A stretch of DNA of 64,000 nt from Metallyticus violacea (lineage: Eukaryota > Arthropoda > Insecta > Mantodea > Metallyticidae). The notes under the pieces were generated by a model that ran no database searches, was not told the DNA's origin, and saw only the letters and a program-made list of their open reading frames with translations. Shown here piece after piece: positions 10,663 through 21,605 of the stretch; the stretch's first letter is position 1, and each line of letters opens with the position of its first letter. Position numbers and translations under genes: made by a program. The stretch covers positions 70,260,001-70,324,000 of the forward strand of contig CM060833.1 in the NCBI GenBank assembly GCA_030762175.1, read 5' to 3'.

Positions 10663-12444
10663 GTCGAAAGCGAGACGCAAAATGGGACTGTTTTGCTCTT
10701 ATATTAACATAGTAGAAAAGAAGTACCGAAAGGCAGGCGAAACTCCCAAAAAAATCTAAATATTATTATTTGCTTATAGAATAATATATAGTTTACAGAT
10801 TATAATCTCAAAGTTTCTTGTGTGTATCTTATCTCTAAATATAAATGTATTGCTACGTCATAGTGCCACATTCTTTTCTCTGCAAAGAAGTAAGTGAATA
10901 CGTGCTTTCGTTTTGCAAAATGTTCTTATTCAGTAGAGCGTTTAGCTGAATTTTGTGGAGTGCTCATAAGTATAGGCAATTTTTTTTAAAAAGTGCATAA
11001 AAATCATGTTAACGTATTTAAAATGCAAAAAGTCAATTTATACAAGTTAGTGCAGTGCCTTCAATTTAGTAGGACTTTCGTTTCAAAATTGCTAACTTGG
11101 AAAACTCGGTAGATTTTTAAAATCAATGTAATTTAAAAAAACCTTGTCACTTAGGGAAAGCATAATACCAATATTGATTATCTTTTTAGTTTCACCCCTC
11201 ACTGATATTCCCACTTTGAAATTTCAAATGACACCACCATCTCATGATATTAAATTTTAAAGGGGATGCAACTGCTGCAGCAGTTACCTGTCAACCTGTA
11301 TTTTTGATATTCTTGTTTAAATTTGAACACAATAAAACTACAAAACTGTTGAGTATTTAATGTAATAGCTGCGTTTAGTAATAAATTGTTTTAAAATGCT
11401 GTCTATACAAGAAAGAACAGAACATATCAGATTAGTCAGAATTTAAAAAAGGGTATATTGCCATAATATTAACAATTGTAATAATACCTAAAAGAAATTA
11501 AAATTTTCTTCTTGAATAGATTAATTTTTTTTTATTAACCAATTTCAGACAAATATTGTGCATATAAGGCAGTGACATAAAAAATATGTGAAAATTATAA
11601 ATCCTCTGTAAGAAATGAGTGGCTGGAAATAAGGGGATGAAACGTAAAATACAATTAATGTTTGCTGTAAGCATCTCTCTCAGTATTTAAATTTACTTTT
11701 AATTGACACGTTATTCATATTGACATGTTTTGAAATAAACTCTTTTACGTAAAACAGATTGTGTTTTGTGTTTCCTTGTATGCAATATGACGCGACGCCG
11801 ATACCATTTATCCCATATTTTGTAATCATACGAATTATAACTTAATTGGAGAATCTGATGAGTTAAAGATTTACTGAGCTATTATATAAATTCGAAGTTG
11901 TACAGGAGGATTTTCTCAGAGAAATTTATCCAGACATTTATCATTTCCAATGCATAAAACCTTAATGCCCTTTTTCATTTGGTTTCCATGGTTCGCATAT
12001 TGAAATGACCCTTTTTCAGAAGAGAAGTATATCCGTATTGCTATACGTTTTCAATAAAACATTGAAATTTAATGCAAAGTTTGGTTATTTTATCAAACTT
12101 TTACATGTTTACATAAAAAGATACATTTGCAGCATAAATTATGGTGTTTTAATTGTAAATAAATTTACAAAAGCTGATTTTTCTCGTACAAGTACATAAA
12201 GCAGCTAGTTGATATGTAGTATTGATCAAAGGAAAGTTTTTGGTTCGAATGAGCGCTTTCTATTTCACAATGTGAATATTTAAAACGCTGATGAAGATTA
12301 TAAATTCATTTAAATGTGTAAGGATCGAATTACTCTGATAGATGAACTATTTCCTGCGCATATTCTAGAGATTTAGAAACAAAAACTGCCTGAATAAATA
12401 CATTAAGTTTGTCACAAGATGGCATAGCGAGGCTTGTTGTGGAT
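10663..12444. other. AT-rich non-coding stretch
   Basis: No gene, RNA or repeat recognised. The 64-codon frame at 12005-12199 is AT-driven. Confidence 0.5.
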
Positions 12445-12458
12445 AAAACGCAAATACG

Positions 12459-12753
12459 TCGGTCCTGGTGGTGTAGTGGTTACCATACTTGCCTGCTAAA
12501 CCCAAGATCGCGGGTTCGAACCCGGCCAGGACCGGTGGAGTTTTTCGGGGCGTAAAAATCCTAAGTATGGCTTCCTTCGGAAGGGAAGTAAAGCCGTGGG
12601 TCCCGTGTCGTGCATTTACGGCACGAAAAAGAACCTCAAGCCTGAAAGAGAGGCCTCTGAGCAAAATTTGTAGGCCGTTTCACGCTCTGAGTTGAATGGG
12701 ACGCTGATGACCTGAGGTGTTAAAGAGCGTCCATAAATAAATTAATCAAAAAA
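12459..12753 (+). mobile_element. SINE1, full length, with perfect 14-bp target-site duplication
   Basis: This is the best SINE1 copy. The tRNA-like head (12461-12533) has an 8-bp acceptor-type pairing (ggtcctgg with ccaggacc), an A-box-like gtgtagtggttacc and a B-box gggttcgaaccc. The body runs through 'ggggcgtaaaaatcctaag', 'cttccttcggaagggaag', 'gcacgaaaaagaacctcaag' and 'gaatgggacgctgatgacct', and the tail is 'gagcgtccataaataaatta'. It is flanked by identical 14-bp repeats aaaacgcaaatacg at 12445-12458 and 12754-12767, direct evidence of target-primed insertion. The open frames on both strands inside it are by-products. Transcription would be by RNA polymerase III from the A and B boxes; mobility needs a LINE enzyme in trans (established knowledge of SINEs). 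Confidence 0.95.
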
Positions 12754-12767
12754 AAAACGCAAATACG

Positions 12768-13268
12768 ATTTCTCCGTTTAGAGATGGTGTTTCAAACTAA
12801 AAGTCTAAGGTAGTGAAACCTATTTCGATTTATTCATAACCAAAATGTTATCCGATTATTATTAAGGTACAAACTTAATGCTAATTTGTGTATTTATAAA
12901 AAGAATTTGCTCTGCAAACTTTGTTCCTCTACATTAACCTTTTCTTTCCTGAAGAGATTCCACTGAGCTTTGATGCTCAAAACAAAATCCTCTCTTCCCT
13001 CACTTTACTCCCCCCCCCCCCCCACAGTTGTCCGAAAGAAGAAACGTTACATTCATGGCGATAACACATGATTCAATTGCATAAAAATACAATCCTCGTA
13101 GTTTAGTTAACTCTACATGACAGCGACATTTACTCTCATGAGCAGAGCTTGGGTTTTACGTAATTAGATGTTTAAATGTCACATGTTTATAAACTATATA
13201 AAGAAAAATGTTGGAGATACATAACGAGGAGTGTTCTTCATAAATTTTATTATACAGTTTTAAAATAT
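12768..13268. other. Non-coding stretch with a C tract
   Basis: AT-rich with a run of 14 C (13010-13023). Nothing else recognised. Confidence 0.6.
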
Positions 13269-13610
13269 CCTGGTGGCCATTAAAATTGCAACACCCATAA
13301 GAGAGGCGTTAAATCGACCTCACATTTTTACAGGAGGAAGTACGGAGCCGTCGAAAATACGGCAGCAATATCAACAGATATTTGAATTTGGTTAAGGGAG
13401 AATTGTGCGGAATATCATTCCGAAAAATTTATGCTTATGCTAGACGAAATGTATCTACAGCGAAACGAATATGAATCAATGGGTTGAAGTAGGACGAACA
13501 CACAGATGTGAAGGATCCTAACGACGCCTTCAAACATCCGAACAAGAAGACGGACATTATTTACGCATGGCTATTATGAACACTGATAATATATTGCAAT
13601 TTTAACCAGC
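13269..13610 (+). mobile_element. Tc1-like deletion derivative (MITE-like) with inverted termini
   Basis: The left end (13269-13295) contains ggccattaaaattgcaac and the right end (13592-13610) contains ttgcaattttaaccagc, an imperfect reverse complement. Between them plus-strand frames give the N-terminal helix-turn-helix part of a Tc1-like transposase (QWVEVGRTHRCEGS then TSEQEDGHYLRMAIMN, 13470-13575). The catalytic domain is absent, so the element looks like an internally deleted, non-autonomous copy. Stops interrupt the frame. Further decayed sequence of the same element may continue to about 13960, but I could not confirm it. Confidence 0.6.
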
Positions 13611-14829
13611 AATGTATTTAGTATATTACATTTCAACCATATTATATACTATGTAATAATTGCTATTTTGGTACTATATTACATATTTCCAACATCTACA
13701 GAAAGTTTTGTGTTTTACATTACATTATTCATACCGCTACATTCAAAGCAAAATTACAGGTATTCTGGCCGCCAACAGTAACTCGTTTCAGCGCCAGAAC
13801 ATGAAGTGGACTGAATTGGATTGGATTGTCAAGGACAGATGAATATACTCCAATACTTCAGTCTGGCTCAACGGCTGGCCGTTTGTGCCTACGCCCCCGG
13901 TGAGGCACCTCCACGAAGAAGGAATCAGATGAAGAGCACAGGGCGATCTGATTCTGCAGGCAGTGCTTCGCAGAGTATACGGTGTTCCTAATATGTTTCC
14001 AGAGAGAACATCCTAATATTTGTGGGTGCCTTCCAAGGAATTCGAGCCCCTCAGATTGTCCGCCTTCACACTAGACGCCAGGGCAAAAACGTTTACAAAG
14101 CGCAAGTTACCATCACGCCGTGCAGTTCATCTTTCCCTGGCACTTTCGGCTGTATAACACAGGTATCTCAATATCAGATCTCCCAAACATAGTAGCACAG
14201 TGGGTGGAGAAGGGAAATCGTGTGTAGTGTAGACGAAGATTGCCGAATGGCGCGGGTGCAATAGTTATTATGAAATAAGCATACGTCGTAAGCAGGATCA
14301 GTCGATCTATGCTCCAATTGAACTTATTACTGATGCCAGAAAATGCTACATTGAAGCTAATAATCAATAGTGCACGTTGCACACGTACAACGAAATTGAA
14401 TGTAGCGGTTAGCGGTTAGTTACGTAACACGGAAATAAGCTCTGATCAGGTTGAGGGAGCAACCTTCATCCCTGAAAATCCTTTTATTTTTTCAGTCAAA
14501 TAGAATAATTATAGTTTTATTGGTGGTTATAATTATTGATTAAATAATAAAATACTATATATTAAATGGTAAAATGCGATAACAACTCCTTAAAGTTTTA
14601 TTTCCAATATAACCGAAACGTTAAGAATTTATTCAGAAGAAATTAGTCTTATTTTGACAATAACAGTTTGAGCCTTTTAATTTATTATTAGGAAATATAA
14701 TTCGATTGTGCATATACGTTTTTCAAGTTTTAAAGCAATGCTCTTTAAAACGTTTTTTATTTAACTTTGCTGCAGTAATAGATGTCATGTAATTGCGCTA
14801 ATTTTACTGATATAAATACATATCGGATG
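13611..14829. other. Non-coding stretch, partly GC-richer
   Basis: 13860-14250 is less AT-rich than its surroundings but has no recognisable product in any frame. A duplicated gcggttagcggttag lies at 14404-14418. 14450-14760 is AT-rich. Confidence 0.45.
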
Positions 14830-15165
14830 AATTATCTAAAACTTACACCGCAAATATTCCTGAAATGGGAGGTACTATTGATGTGTTTTCACAGAATTAA
14901 AGTTTAGACAGGGGCTCGTAATTGCAACCCAGATGTTAATAATTATTGTAATGTGTATTTTTCAAATATAACAATATCTGTTGACATCAAGAAGATAAAA
15001 CTGGCGGAAATTAGAATGCCAATGCCAATGCCAATGCACGATTCCATTACAATTAATTTACAAGCTATAGTTATATGAAAATCTTAAATATCTACAGTTG
15101 GTTACTGCATTTAACTGCTTAGTTACTAGACTACGTTCCGTATATTTACTTTTCTTATTAGTGCG
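14830..15165 (+). repeat. Inverted homologous arm A (partner at 17345-17700)
   Basis: Read on the plus strand, this segment matches the reverse complement of 17345-17700 over its length. Shared landmarks in order are atctaaaactt.caccgcaaatat, ctattgatgtgttttcacag, gtttagaca, taataattat, ggaaattagaatg.caatg, tttacaagctatag.tatatgaaaa and cttagttactagactacg. A small (aatgcc)n slip at 15018-15036 is private to this arm. It is either one terminus of a roughly 2.9-kb composite element or one of two independent copies of a dispersed repeat in opposite orientation. Confidence 0.85.
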
Positions 15166-15273
15166 TGTGGTTATTTTTTATTTCCGAGTTTCCAAGAAAA
15201 TAAATGTTACACTTTTTATGTATGTGTTTTTACTATAGGTACCATGTGCCAGCCCTCTCTTAAGAAATACAAA

Positions 15274-15561
15274 CAGCCACGGGTGGCCGAGGTTGTTAAG
15301 GCGCGGACTCGTGAGCGGGAGGTCTGGGGTTCCAATGTCACCAGGACTGTCCTCCCTGACTGGGGTTTTTTCCAGGTTTTCCTCACTCCTCATAAATGGC
15401 AAATGCCGGAGAGGTACCCTAAACTTAGGCCTGGAACGTTTCCTTCCTAAAATAAAAAATATCCTTTCTCAATTAATCATTTCATCTCATGCATCATCAG
15501 TGTCCACAGCCTGTGGTGCCTCAGCAGTAAAAACGGGCGTTAAACACTAATAAAAAAAAAA
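15274..15561 (+). mobile_element. SINE2, full length, with perfect 12-bp target-site duplication
   Basis: Best SINE2 copy. The head ccacgggtggccgaggttgttaaggcg... resembles tRNA-Ser (ggccgag-g-ttaaggcg D-arm pattern), and the B box is near 15328. The body includes 'cctcataaatggcaaatgc', 'cggagaggtaccctaaactt', 'aattaatcatttcatctcat', 'cagtgtccacagcctgtgg' and 'aaaaacgggcgttaaacac', then an A-rich tail. Flanking 12-bp repeats aagaaatacaaa occur at 15262-15273 and 15562-15573. It is inserted between the two inverted arms and is younger than them. Confidence 0.95.
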
Positions 15562-15573
15562 AAGAAATACAAA

Positions 15574-16920
15574 TGTGAATATACAAATTCGGTGAATTCT
15601 GAAGAAGAAAAAGAAAACTGGCCTTCAGAGATTGTGTTCATAATGATGACCACCAGTACAATATAAGCTTCCGGTATATCATGTAAAGATTGTTGTATAT
15701 GCTGCAGTATTTATGACAGGTCTTCACACCCACGCGTACCGGAGAGTAATGTTTATACATAATTTCAATAGTAATAATTATTAAATATTTACATAGCCTG
15801 TAGTAACAAGCAAAAACATTTCATATATCACAAAATTTATTGGGCTACCTGGACGCATACCTTTTTGACGTGAGGAAAAGGTTGCCTATTGTAATCTCTT
15901 GTACTCTCACTTACTGATAATGACTCGAGTAATTAGTCTTTCTATTGTGACAGAAGCTAAGTACATGCAGGGATCCGGCATGAGCCGAACAATAGGTTTT
16001 TTGTATCTTTAATTGACGGAGATGCTCCGAAATTCATTAAAGATAGGAAGGGAACAGGTGTTGCCGATGGCGTCATTACATCGAATGATCATGAGCCTTC
16101 CAATGAGGAGTCAAATAGTTGATGAATTTAAAGTGAGCGCGTTTGGGAGCACAAGAGCTCACCAATAATATTTTAATATTTTGAAGACTCAAGTGTCCGT
16201 GGGCTATTCTGTGTACCCTGTGAGCTCTCACGAACACGTGGGGACACTTTGAATTACCAGAACGCAGCCCCAGAGACAGTAAAACGTATTACCAGGAGAC
16301 ATGTTTCCAGAAGGCATTTACAGAACGCGTTTTGAGAACGCAGTACCAAATACATTTTTCGCATTTTCTGTATTTAAAGGCAGTAGTGTGGGCAAGTGAA
16401 AGAAGAGAGGCACATAAAGTAGTGTTGGGGCGGTAGATGCAATTTCAAGCAGCGTATGTAGCTCTTGATGTTAATGTCAAAGGGATAACGAACGAGGTGG
16501 CCGGCAACAAATCATCCTGAAACAGATACGTCCAATTTAGTGCTTCTTGAAGTATTCTATATGAAGATTGTTTGTATATCGTTTAAAGAAACATTTCTAA
16601 GATGTTTAATGAATCAAACTGTCGTGTGATTTGAACCCTCCCCTTTCATTTCCCTTTTCCCGTGACTACGAGAGGCGACTTCGAACCCCTGAAAGACCCC
16701 GGGTACAAGTGGAACCCTTGGGTAGATACCAACAAAAACTCCATCGACACATCATATTAAAAACCACTTCACACTTCAGCAGAAGATTCAGAACATGTAC
16801 TATAATAAATCGTTTAAATCTTTTTGTTAGTCGGTATGTTCCCACAGAGAAATGTCACAAGGGGTCAAGTCTGGTGAATGGGCAGGCCAAAGTACACATT
16901 CCTTTCGTCCAATGCAACGT
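15574..16920. other. Interior of the inverted-arm unit; no gene recognised
   Basis: Contains a moderately GC-rich part (16020-16560) with nested short inverted repeats (aagtgtcc near 16190 with ggacactt near 16240; gagctca near 16156 with tgagctc near 16222). Frame 16631-16939 (+, 102 codons) is open but unrecognised and ends at the SINE1 insertion boundary. No transposase motif was found in any frame. Confidence 0.5.
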
Positions 16921-16930
16921 TTTTGAAACA

Positions 16931-17170
16931 TTTGATTGACTGATTTATTTATGGACGCTCTTTAACAGCTCAGGTCATCAGCGTCCCATTCAACTCGGGG
17001 CGTGAAACGGCCGATAAATTTTGCTCAGAGGCCTCTCTTTCAGGATTGAGGTTCTTTTTCGTGCCGTAAATGTACGACACGGGACCCACGGCTTTACTTC
17101 CCTTCTTAAGGAATCCGTACTTAGGATTTTTACGCCCCGAAAAAATCCATCGGTCCTGGCCGGGTTCGAG
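16931..17170 (-). mobile_element. SINE1, 5'-truncated, minus strand, with 10-bp target-site duplication
   Basis: Reverse complement of the SINE1 body, from the tail (tgatttatttatggacgctc) to within the B box (ggccgggttcgag), so the 5' half of the tRNA head is missing. Identical flanks ttttgaaaca at 16921-16930 and 17171-17180 mark the insertion site. 5' truncation is typical of target-primed reverse transcription. Confidence 0.93.
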
Positions 17171-17344
17171 TTTTGAAACAATCCGTGAAGACAAGATTGG
17201 GATATTTTTCAGCAAGAAAGAACAACATTCTGCATACATTATCCCTACACCATGAGCAGGTCGACTTTTTCAGCATTAGTAAATGCCATCTTCAGCACGT
17301 CCTACTTCAAGTACTATCATAAAGTCCCAATGTTATGCGTTAAA

Positions 17345-17700
17345 GAAAACAAAATATAAACAAACATACGAACATCGTAGTCTAGTAACTAAGCTGTTGA
17401 ATAGATCAGTCTACTGTAGATGGTTTTCATATTACTATAGCTTGTAAACCACTTGCACAAACATCGTGCAGAAACACCATTGACATTCTAATTTCCTGTA
17501 GTGTTATTTTCTTCATGTACATAGACAATGTTTAATTTCAAAAAAGTTAACTTTTCTGAAAAAGTACACACTATAATAATTATTAATATCTCTGCTTGGA
17601 CTGCATTTATAAACTCATGTCTAAACTTCAATTCTGTGAAAACACATCAATAGCACTTCCCACTTTCAGAAATATTTGCGGTGCAAGTTTTAGATGATTC
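17345..17700 (-). repeat. Inverted homologous arm B (partner at 14830-15165)
   Basis: Reverse complement of arm A with substitutions and small indels. The similarity appears to fade beyond about 17700 on the outside and below about 17345 on the inside. On the minus strand the flanking part 17700-17780 has a short open frame, which I do not recognise. Confidence 0.85.
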
Positions 17701-19035
17701 GGCCGTATATGACCGAACATCTATTCTCAGGTTTCTGCCCAATGGCCGTCCTGAAATCGGCGAAGTGGTTGTTGAATAACCGTTACATACTTACAAGTAC
17801 AATGCAATTCACACACTAGACCCTGTACACGACAAGAACATTCTTAATCCAGAAAAATATCTTGGCAGACCGCAATAGGCAAATTTTCTATTGAATACAA
17901 TAAAGGCCAGTCAAAGTCTCAAGAGTTTTCATTTGAATTTAAAACATTATGACCTACATTAAATTAGTTGTTGATTTATGAATTTTAAATTATTTAAAAT
18001 TGCCTAATAGCTAGTTTGTTGCTTTGAATAAGGCAAAACCGATACTGCTTTAACTTAATTCTAATGTTTTTTTGTTTCTATACTTACCACTATTATACTG
18101 AAGGTTCTGAACTTTAACTTTAATCATACTTTTGTCCAAAGTGTTGTAAGTTACTACAAAACTAAGCTAAAAATGCTGCAGTATCATAAGTCAAAATTTT
18201 ATAATGCTAAATTTCGGAATGGTTATTTCTATACATGAACCTTTTTTTTTCGGCTAGAATGGCTCGAGAATTTGTACATGCGAGGTAGATATAAATAATA
18301 AAAAAAGAAGCCAACGAATGAGGAGTTTCCGCATATATAAAGGCTATTGACTTGAAAAAGTTTTAGAATAAACAACAAATTCCAACTATTGATAAGAACA
18401 AACCAGGATCTAGAAATAATTGGCGTTGGAAGAGGACAACGGCTTTGGAAAATATGTATATAAAACCACAAACGTTATAGCAGATAGCGTAGAACATTAA
18501 AATAATCGTTTTGGTAATTATGAAATATGAATGATATTGGCGCTATATGACCCGGCGACCGGCAACGTAAAAGCTCTAGGCTTTGCAAGTCCCCGGATAA
18601 AAACGGCCCCCGGTCTTGTAGCTGCCTTCCTAACAAACTGGAGCAGCGGAGGCGGCGTCCGGCCCACAACATGTAAAGCACAATATCCTACTCTCAGGTA
18701 CAATGTAAATGAAAGGCGTGGGTAAATGTTTTACGTCGGAAATCGATGGCTGAGGATGAGCTTTTATTTAGAATGTGGTTAGAAAACTACAAGTGTTATT
18801 ATAGTAATTTGATTAATTGTTAACTTTGACAATATTCGAAAAATATGTAGAAGACCTCTGGCTGGAAAATTTGTGAAGAAGAAAAGGAATGAAGGACACC
18901 TTGAAAACAAGATATCTAGAAGTCACTTAATAAACAGGGATACATTGTGTATGAAATCCCGAAATAAATAAGGGAGTTTAACTAAGATAATAAATTCAGC
19001 ATGGTGAACAAAATATAAATAAAAAGCATGCATTA
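17701..19035. other. Non-coding stretch including a small GC-rich island
   Basis: 17900-18520 is AT-rich. 18530-18720 is a compact GC-rich block (gacccggcgaccggcaacg, ggagcagcggaggcggcgtc) open in frames on both strands (64 aa plus, 61-68 aa minus). I recognise no protein or RNA in it; it may be a fragment of an unknown dispersed repeat. Confidence 0.45.
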
Positions 19036-20296
19036 TACAGGATGTACACAAATTATTATAGCTGTTTTAAACTCAAATTTTTCCCTGCGGTATTCAATAT
19101 AATTTTGAATTATAACTTAAAATTAAAGAGTAACTGTGGGAGTTTCAATTCTACAAGCGCAGACTTTGGTATGTTTTGTAGCCATGGTAAGAAATAAACA
19201 AACACGGCAATTCACATGCACAATTTTTGGGGCTTGGAATTCGCGAAATACAATTCAGTGGTTGAGGTTCAGCGGACTTATAGCAAAAGAGTTGGTCTTA
19301 ATGCCCCCTCTGGCGGCAACAACATTCGTAGGTGGTACAGTCAAATCCAAACTACGAAGTGGCTCTGTAAAGGGAAGAGCCCCGGAGGTCCGCATGTGTC
19401 AGATGAGAATTTGGAGAGGACCATAACGGCTTTCGCTCGCAGTTCTAAAAGATGTGTGCGGCGGGAGACGAGAACTAGTAATTCCATCAACGACAGTGTG
19501 GAAGGTGTAAAGAAAACTTCTCCAATAGAGAGGTATTATCTGCAATTGCTTTAGGCCTTATACCCTGAAGAGTATGCTGTTGGTAGTGAGTTCTGCACAG
19601 AAATGTTGGAACAGGAAGACAACAGGTTCCTTAGTCGTGTAATTTTCAGTGACGAGTGCATGTTTCATGTTAATGAAAAAGTGAACAAATATATCTGGGG
19701 GTTGTTATGCAATATATGCGGGATTCGCCAAACTTTAGTGTTTTCTGTGTGACATCTCATAACAAATCTATGAGCCTCCCCCTTTATTTTCTTCTTCTTA
19801 GAAAAAAATGGTATTGCATTTATCTACTTATACATACCCCAGAATTGACTGTTTCCTCAATAACAACAATATCAACAGAACACATACATAATTTGGCAAC
19901 AAGATGTCGCTCCCTCTCACTTCCTAAACAATGTGCGAGAATGGTTGAATGCAGGTCCCCCATTCCGACCCTCTGTTACTTTTTCTTGTGAGGTTACATA
20001 AAAGATCGTGTATACGTGTCACCGCTACCTGCAGACCTACCTGAGTTGAGTCGGAGGATTATTGCAGCAGTTGTATCAGTTACACCAGACATGCTAGGGA
20101 AAGTGTGGCAAGAAATGGACTACTTGCGGGATGTATGCCGTGTCATAAATGGATCCCATATTGATAACTTACGATTCATGTTATAGTAATTTCTACAGTT
20201 TTTGTTAAATTTAAGTTATAATTGAAAAGTATATTGTACACCGCAGAGAAAAGATAAGTTTTAAACCGCTAAAATCATTTGTGTGTACCGTGTGTT
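19036..20296 (+). mobile_element. Mariner-type DNA transposon, near full length, inactive
   Basis: About 1.26 kb, close to the usual size of mariner elements, with terminal inverted repeats of about 55 bp. The left end (19037-19091, acaggatgtacacaaattat to ttttccctgcggt) matches the reverse complement of the right end (20242-20293, accgcagagaaaagataag to tacacacggtac-like). A degraded transposase lies between. In order it shows a DNA-binding region (CKGKSPGGPHVSDENLER, near 19360-19420), FCTEMLEQEDNRFLSRV (near 19590-19640) and the first catalytic motif FSDECMFHVN (Asp at 19651). RDSPNFSVFC follows near 19720, then the second motif QQDVAPSHF (Asp at 19903), then KDRVYVSPLPADLPELSRR and VTPDMLGKVWQEMDY to about 20150. 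The third catalytic Asp is replaced (CYFFL, Tyr codon at 19977) and the next Trp is a stop, so the enzyme is dead. It could be mobilised only by a related active transposase. Confidence 0.9.
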
Positions 20297-20299
20297 TAT

Positions 20300-21418
20300 A
20301 AACGTTTTATTATATACAATAATTATAAAACAAGCATTTAAATTTTAATTTTATATAGAACAGACATTTATAACCTAAATAAGAAAATATAATAGACGTC
20401 AAGTCACTGAATTGCATTTTCTGGGACTATTCGGTACAAAGAAGAGAGTAAGGAATAAACATCACAGAGAAAAAGAATACAGCAGAAACAGATATAGACA
20501 TTGGAGAGAATGTGAGTAAAAAATATCGACATTTCATTTATTTTATTTTTATTTGTTTTTTACAAGGATAGCCTTAACGAGTGTGTGCGATTCATCTTAG
20601 AATTTGAATATTTTAATATCTAAAAAATATATATATTTAAAATGGCGCCCTCTGTATACGTACATTGTTCAGAAAGTTCAAGCTATATAAGATATAGTAA
20701 GCTTGTTATTGCAACGAGTGGATAGCTTTCGGCAGCATAATACCTCGCCTTAGTGGGTTTAGAACACTTGTTCGAAAAGTTATGTAATTATATAAATCTA
20801 GGTTTACCGTCGAAATTTAAAATTTAATGAAATTACTGCCAGAATAAAGAAATTTGATCATGAGACAAAGAAAAAGAAACATTGAACGATGTGAAGTAAT
20901 TCCATTGTCAGTATAAGCACGAGAACTTAGATCACAACATGTCTCTACAGTAAGTTTCACTTTGATTGTGCTTGTAAACGTTAAAAAAAAAATGTAAACG
21001 GTGCTTAAGTATTGATTCAAAATGAGTGTAATTTGAGACTTGATATATGAATTGAGGTGTACTGACAACTGAGAAAGGAACTGATAGTAAGTGATACAAC
21101 TGAGGAACCGATGACCAACATCATAAATGATGGATATATCGTAACAGCAACGGATGAAGCTGATTGTCATGTACTTTAAGCGATTCCGACTTATCAGCAA
21201 ATCGCTGAATGCATAAAGAAAATGAATGTTTTAACAACTGTACTCTACCTTTTGTGTCCTCGGGTTTTGTGCATTGAAACCGTCTTGTTAACTAGTTTTA
21301 AAATGGTGAGTGCTCAAAGAGATAACAGTTATTAAAAAAAATACTGCAGCACCCGTTCTACACTCGTAGAAACGAATAACGGACAACTCCAGAACACCCA
21401 GAAACAACTATAAATGTT
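20300..21418. other. AT-rich non-coding stretch
   Basis: The 127-codon minus-strand frame at 20817-21200 has no recognisable domain and a composition typical of AT-rich non-coding DNA. Nothing else supported. Confidence 0.45.
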
Positions 21419-21605
21419 CGCCTCCGTGGTCTAGTGGTAGCGCTTGCGACTATTAATCTGGAGGTCCTGGGTTTGAATCCCGGTCAGGTCAAGTTTTCTT
21501 TTTCGCAGTTTTTCCTTATCCTCGAACGGTGAATGTCAGATAGCTTTAAGAAACCAAGGACTTCGAGCTCATTTGCGCCATCAAATTCATTTCATTCATT
21601 CCTAT
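21419..21605 (+). mobile_element. SINE3 (tRNA-Lys-like head)
   Basis: The head 21422-21490 looks like a tRNA: A-box tggtctagtggtagcgc, anticodon-arm region gactattaatctggaggtc resembling tRNA-Lys, and B-box gggtttgaatccc. Acceptor ends do not pair properly (gcctccg against gtcaggtc), which argues against a functional tRNA. The body has 'tttttccttatcctcgaacg' and a 3' end 'aaattcatttcattcattcc', a 3' motif shared with the SINE4-like copies. Confidence 0.75.

Noticed and set aside
12461..12533. Possible functional tRNA gene
   Set aside because: The acceptor arms pair, but the anticodon arm is irregular and the sequence is the head of a repeated SINE with target-site duplications.
15017..15036. 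CRISPR-like or regulatory repeat (aatgcc)n
   Set aside because: Only three hexamer units; simple slippage within arm A.
16631..16939. 102-codon plus-strand frame as a gene
   Set aside because: It runs into a SINE insertion boundary, matches no family, and lies inside the inverted-arm unit.
20817..21200. 127-codon minus-strand frame as a gene
   Set aside because: Composition (Ile, Ser, Leu, Tyr, Phe) fits AT-rich non-coding DNA; no motif, no splice context.
21422..21492. Possible functional tRNA-Lys gene
   Set aside because: A and B boxes are good, but the acceptor ends do not pair, the anticodon loop is wrong, and a SINE-like body follows. Annotated as SINE3.
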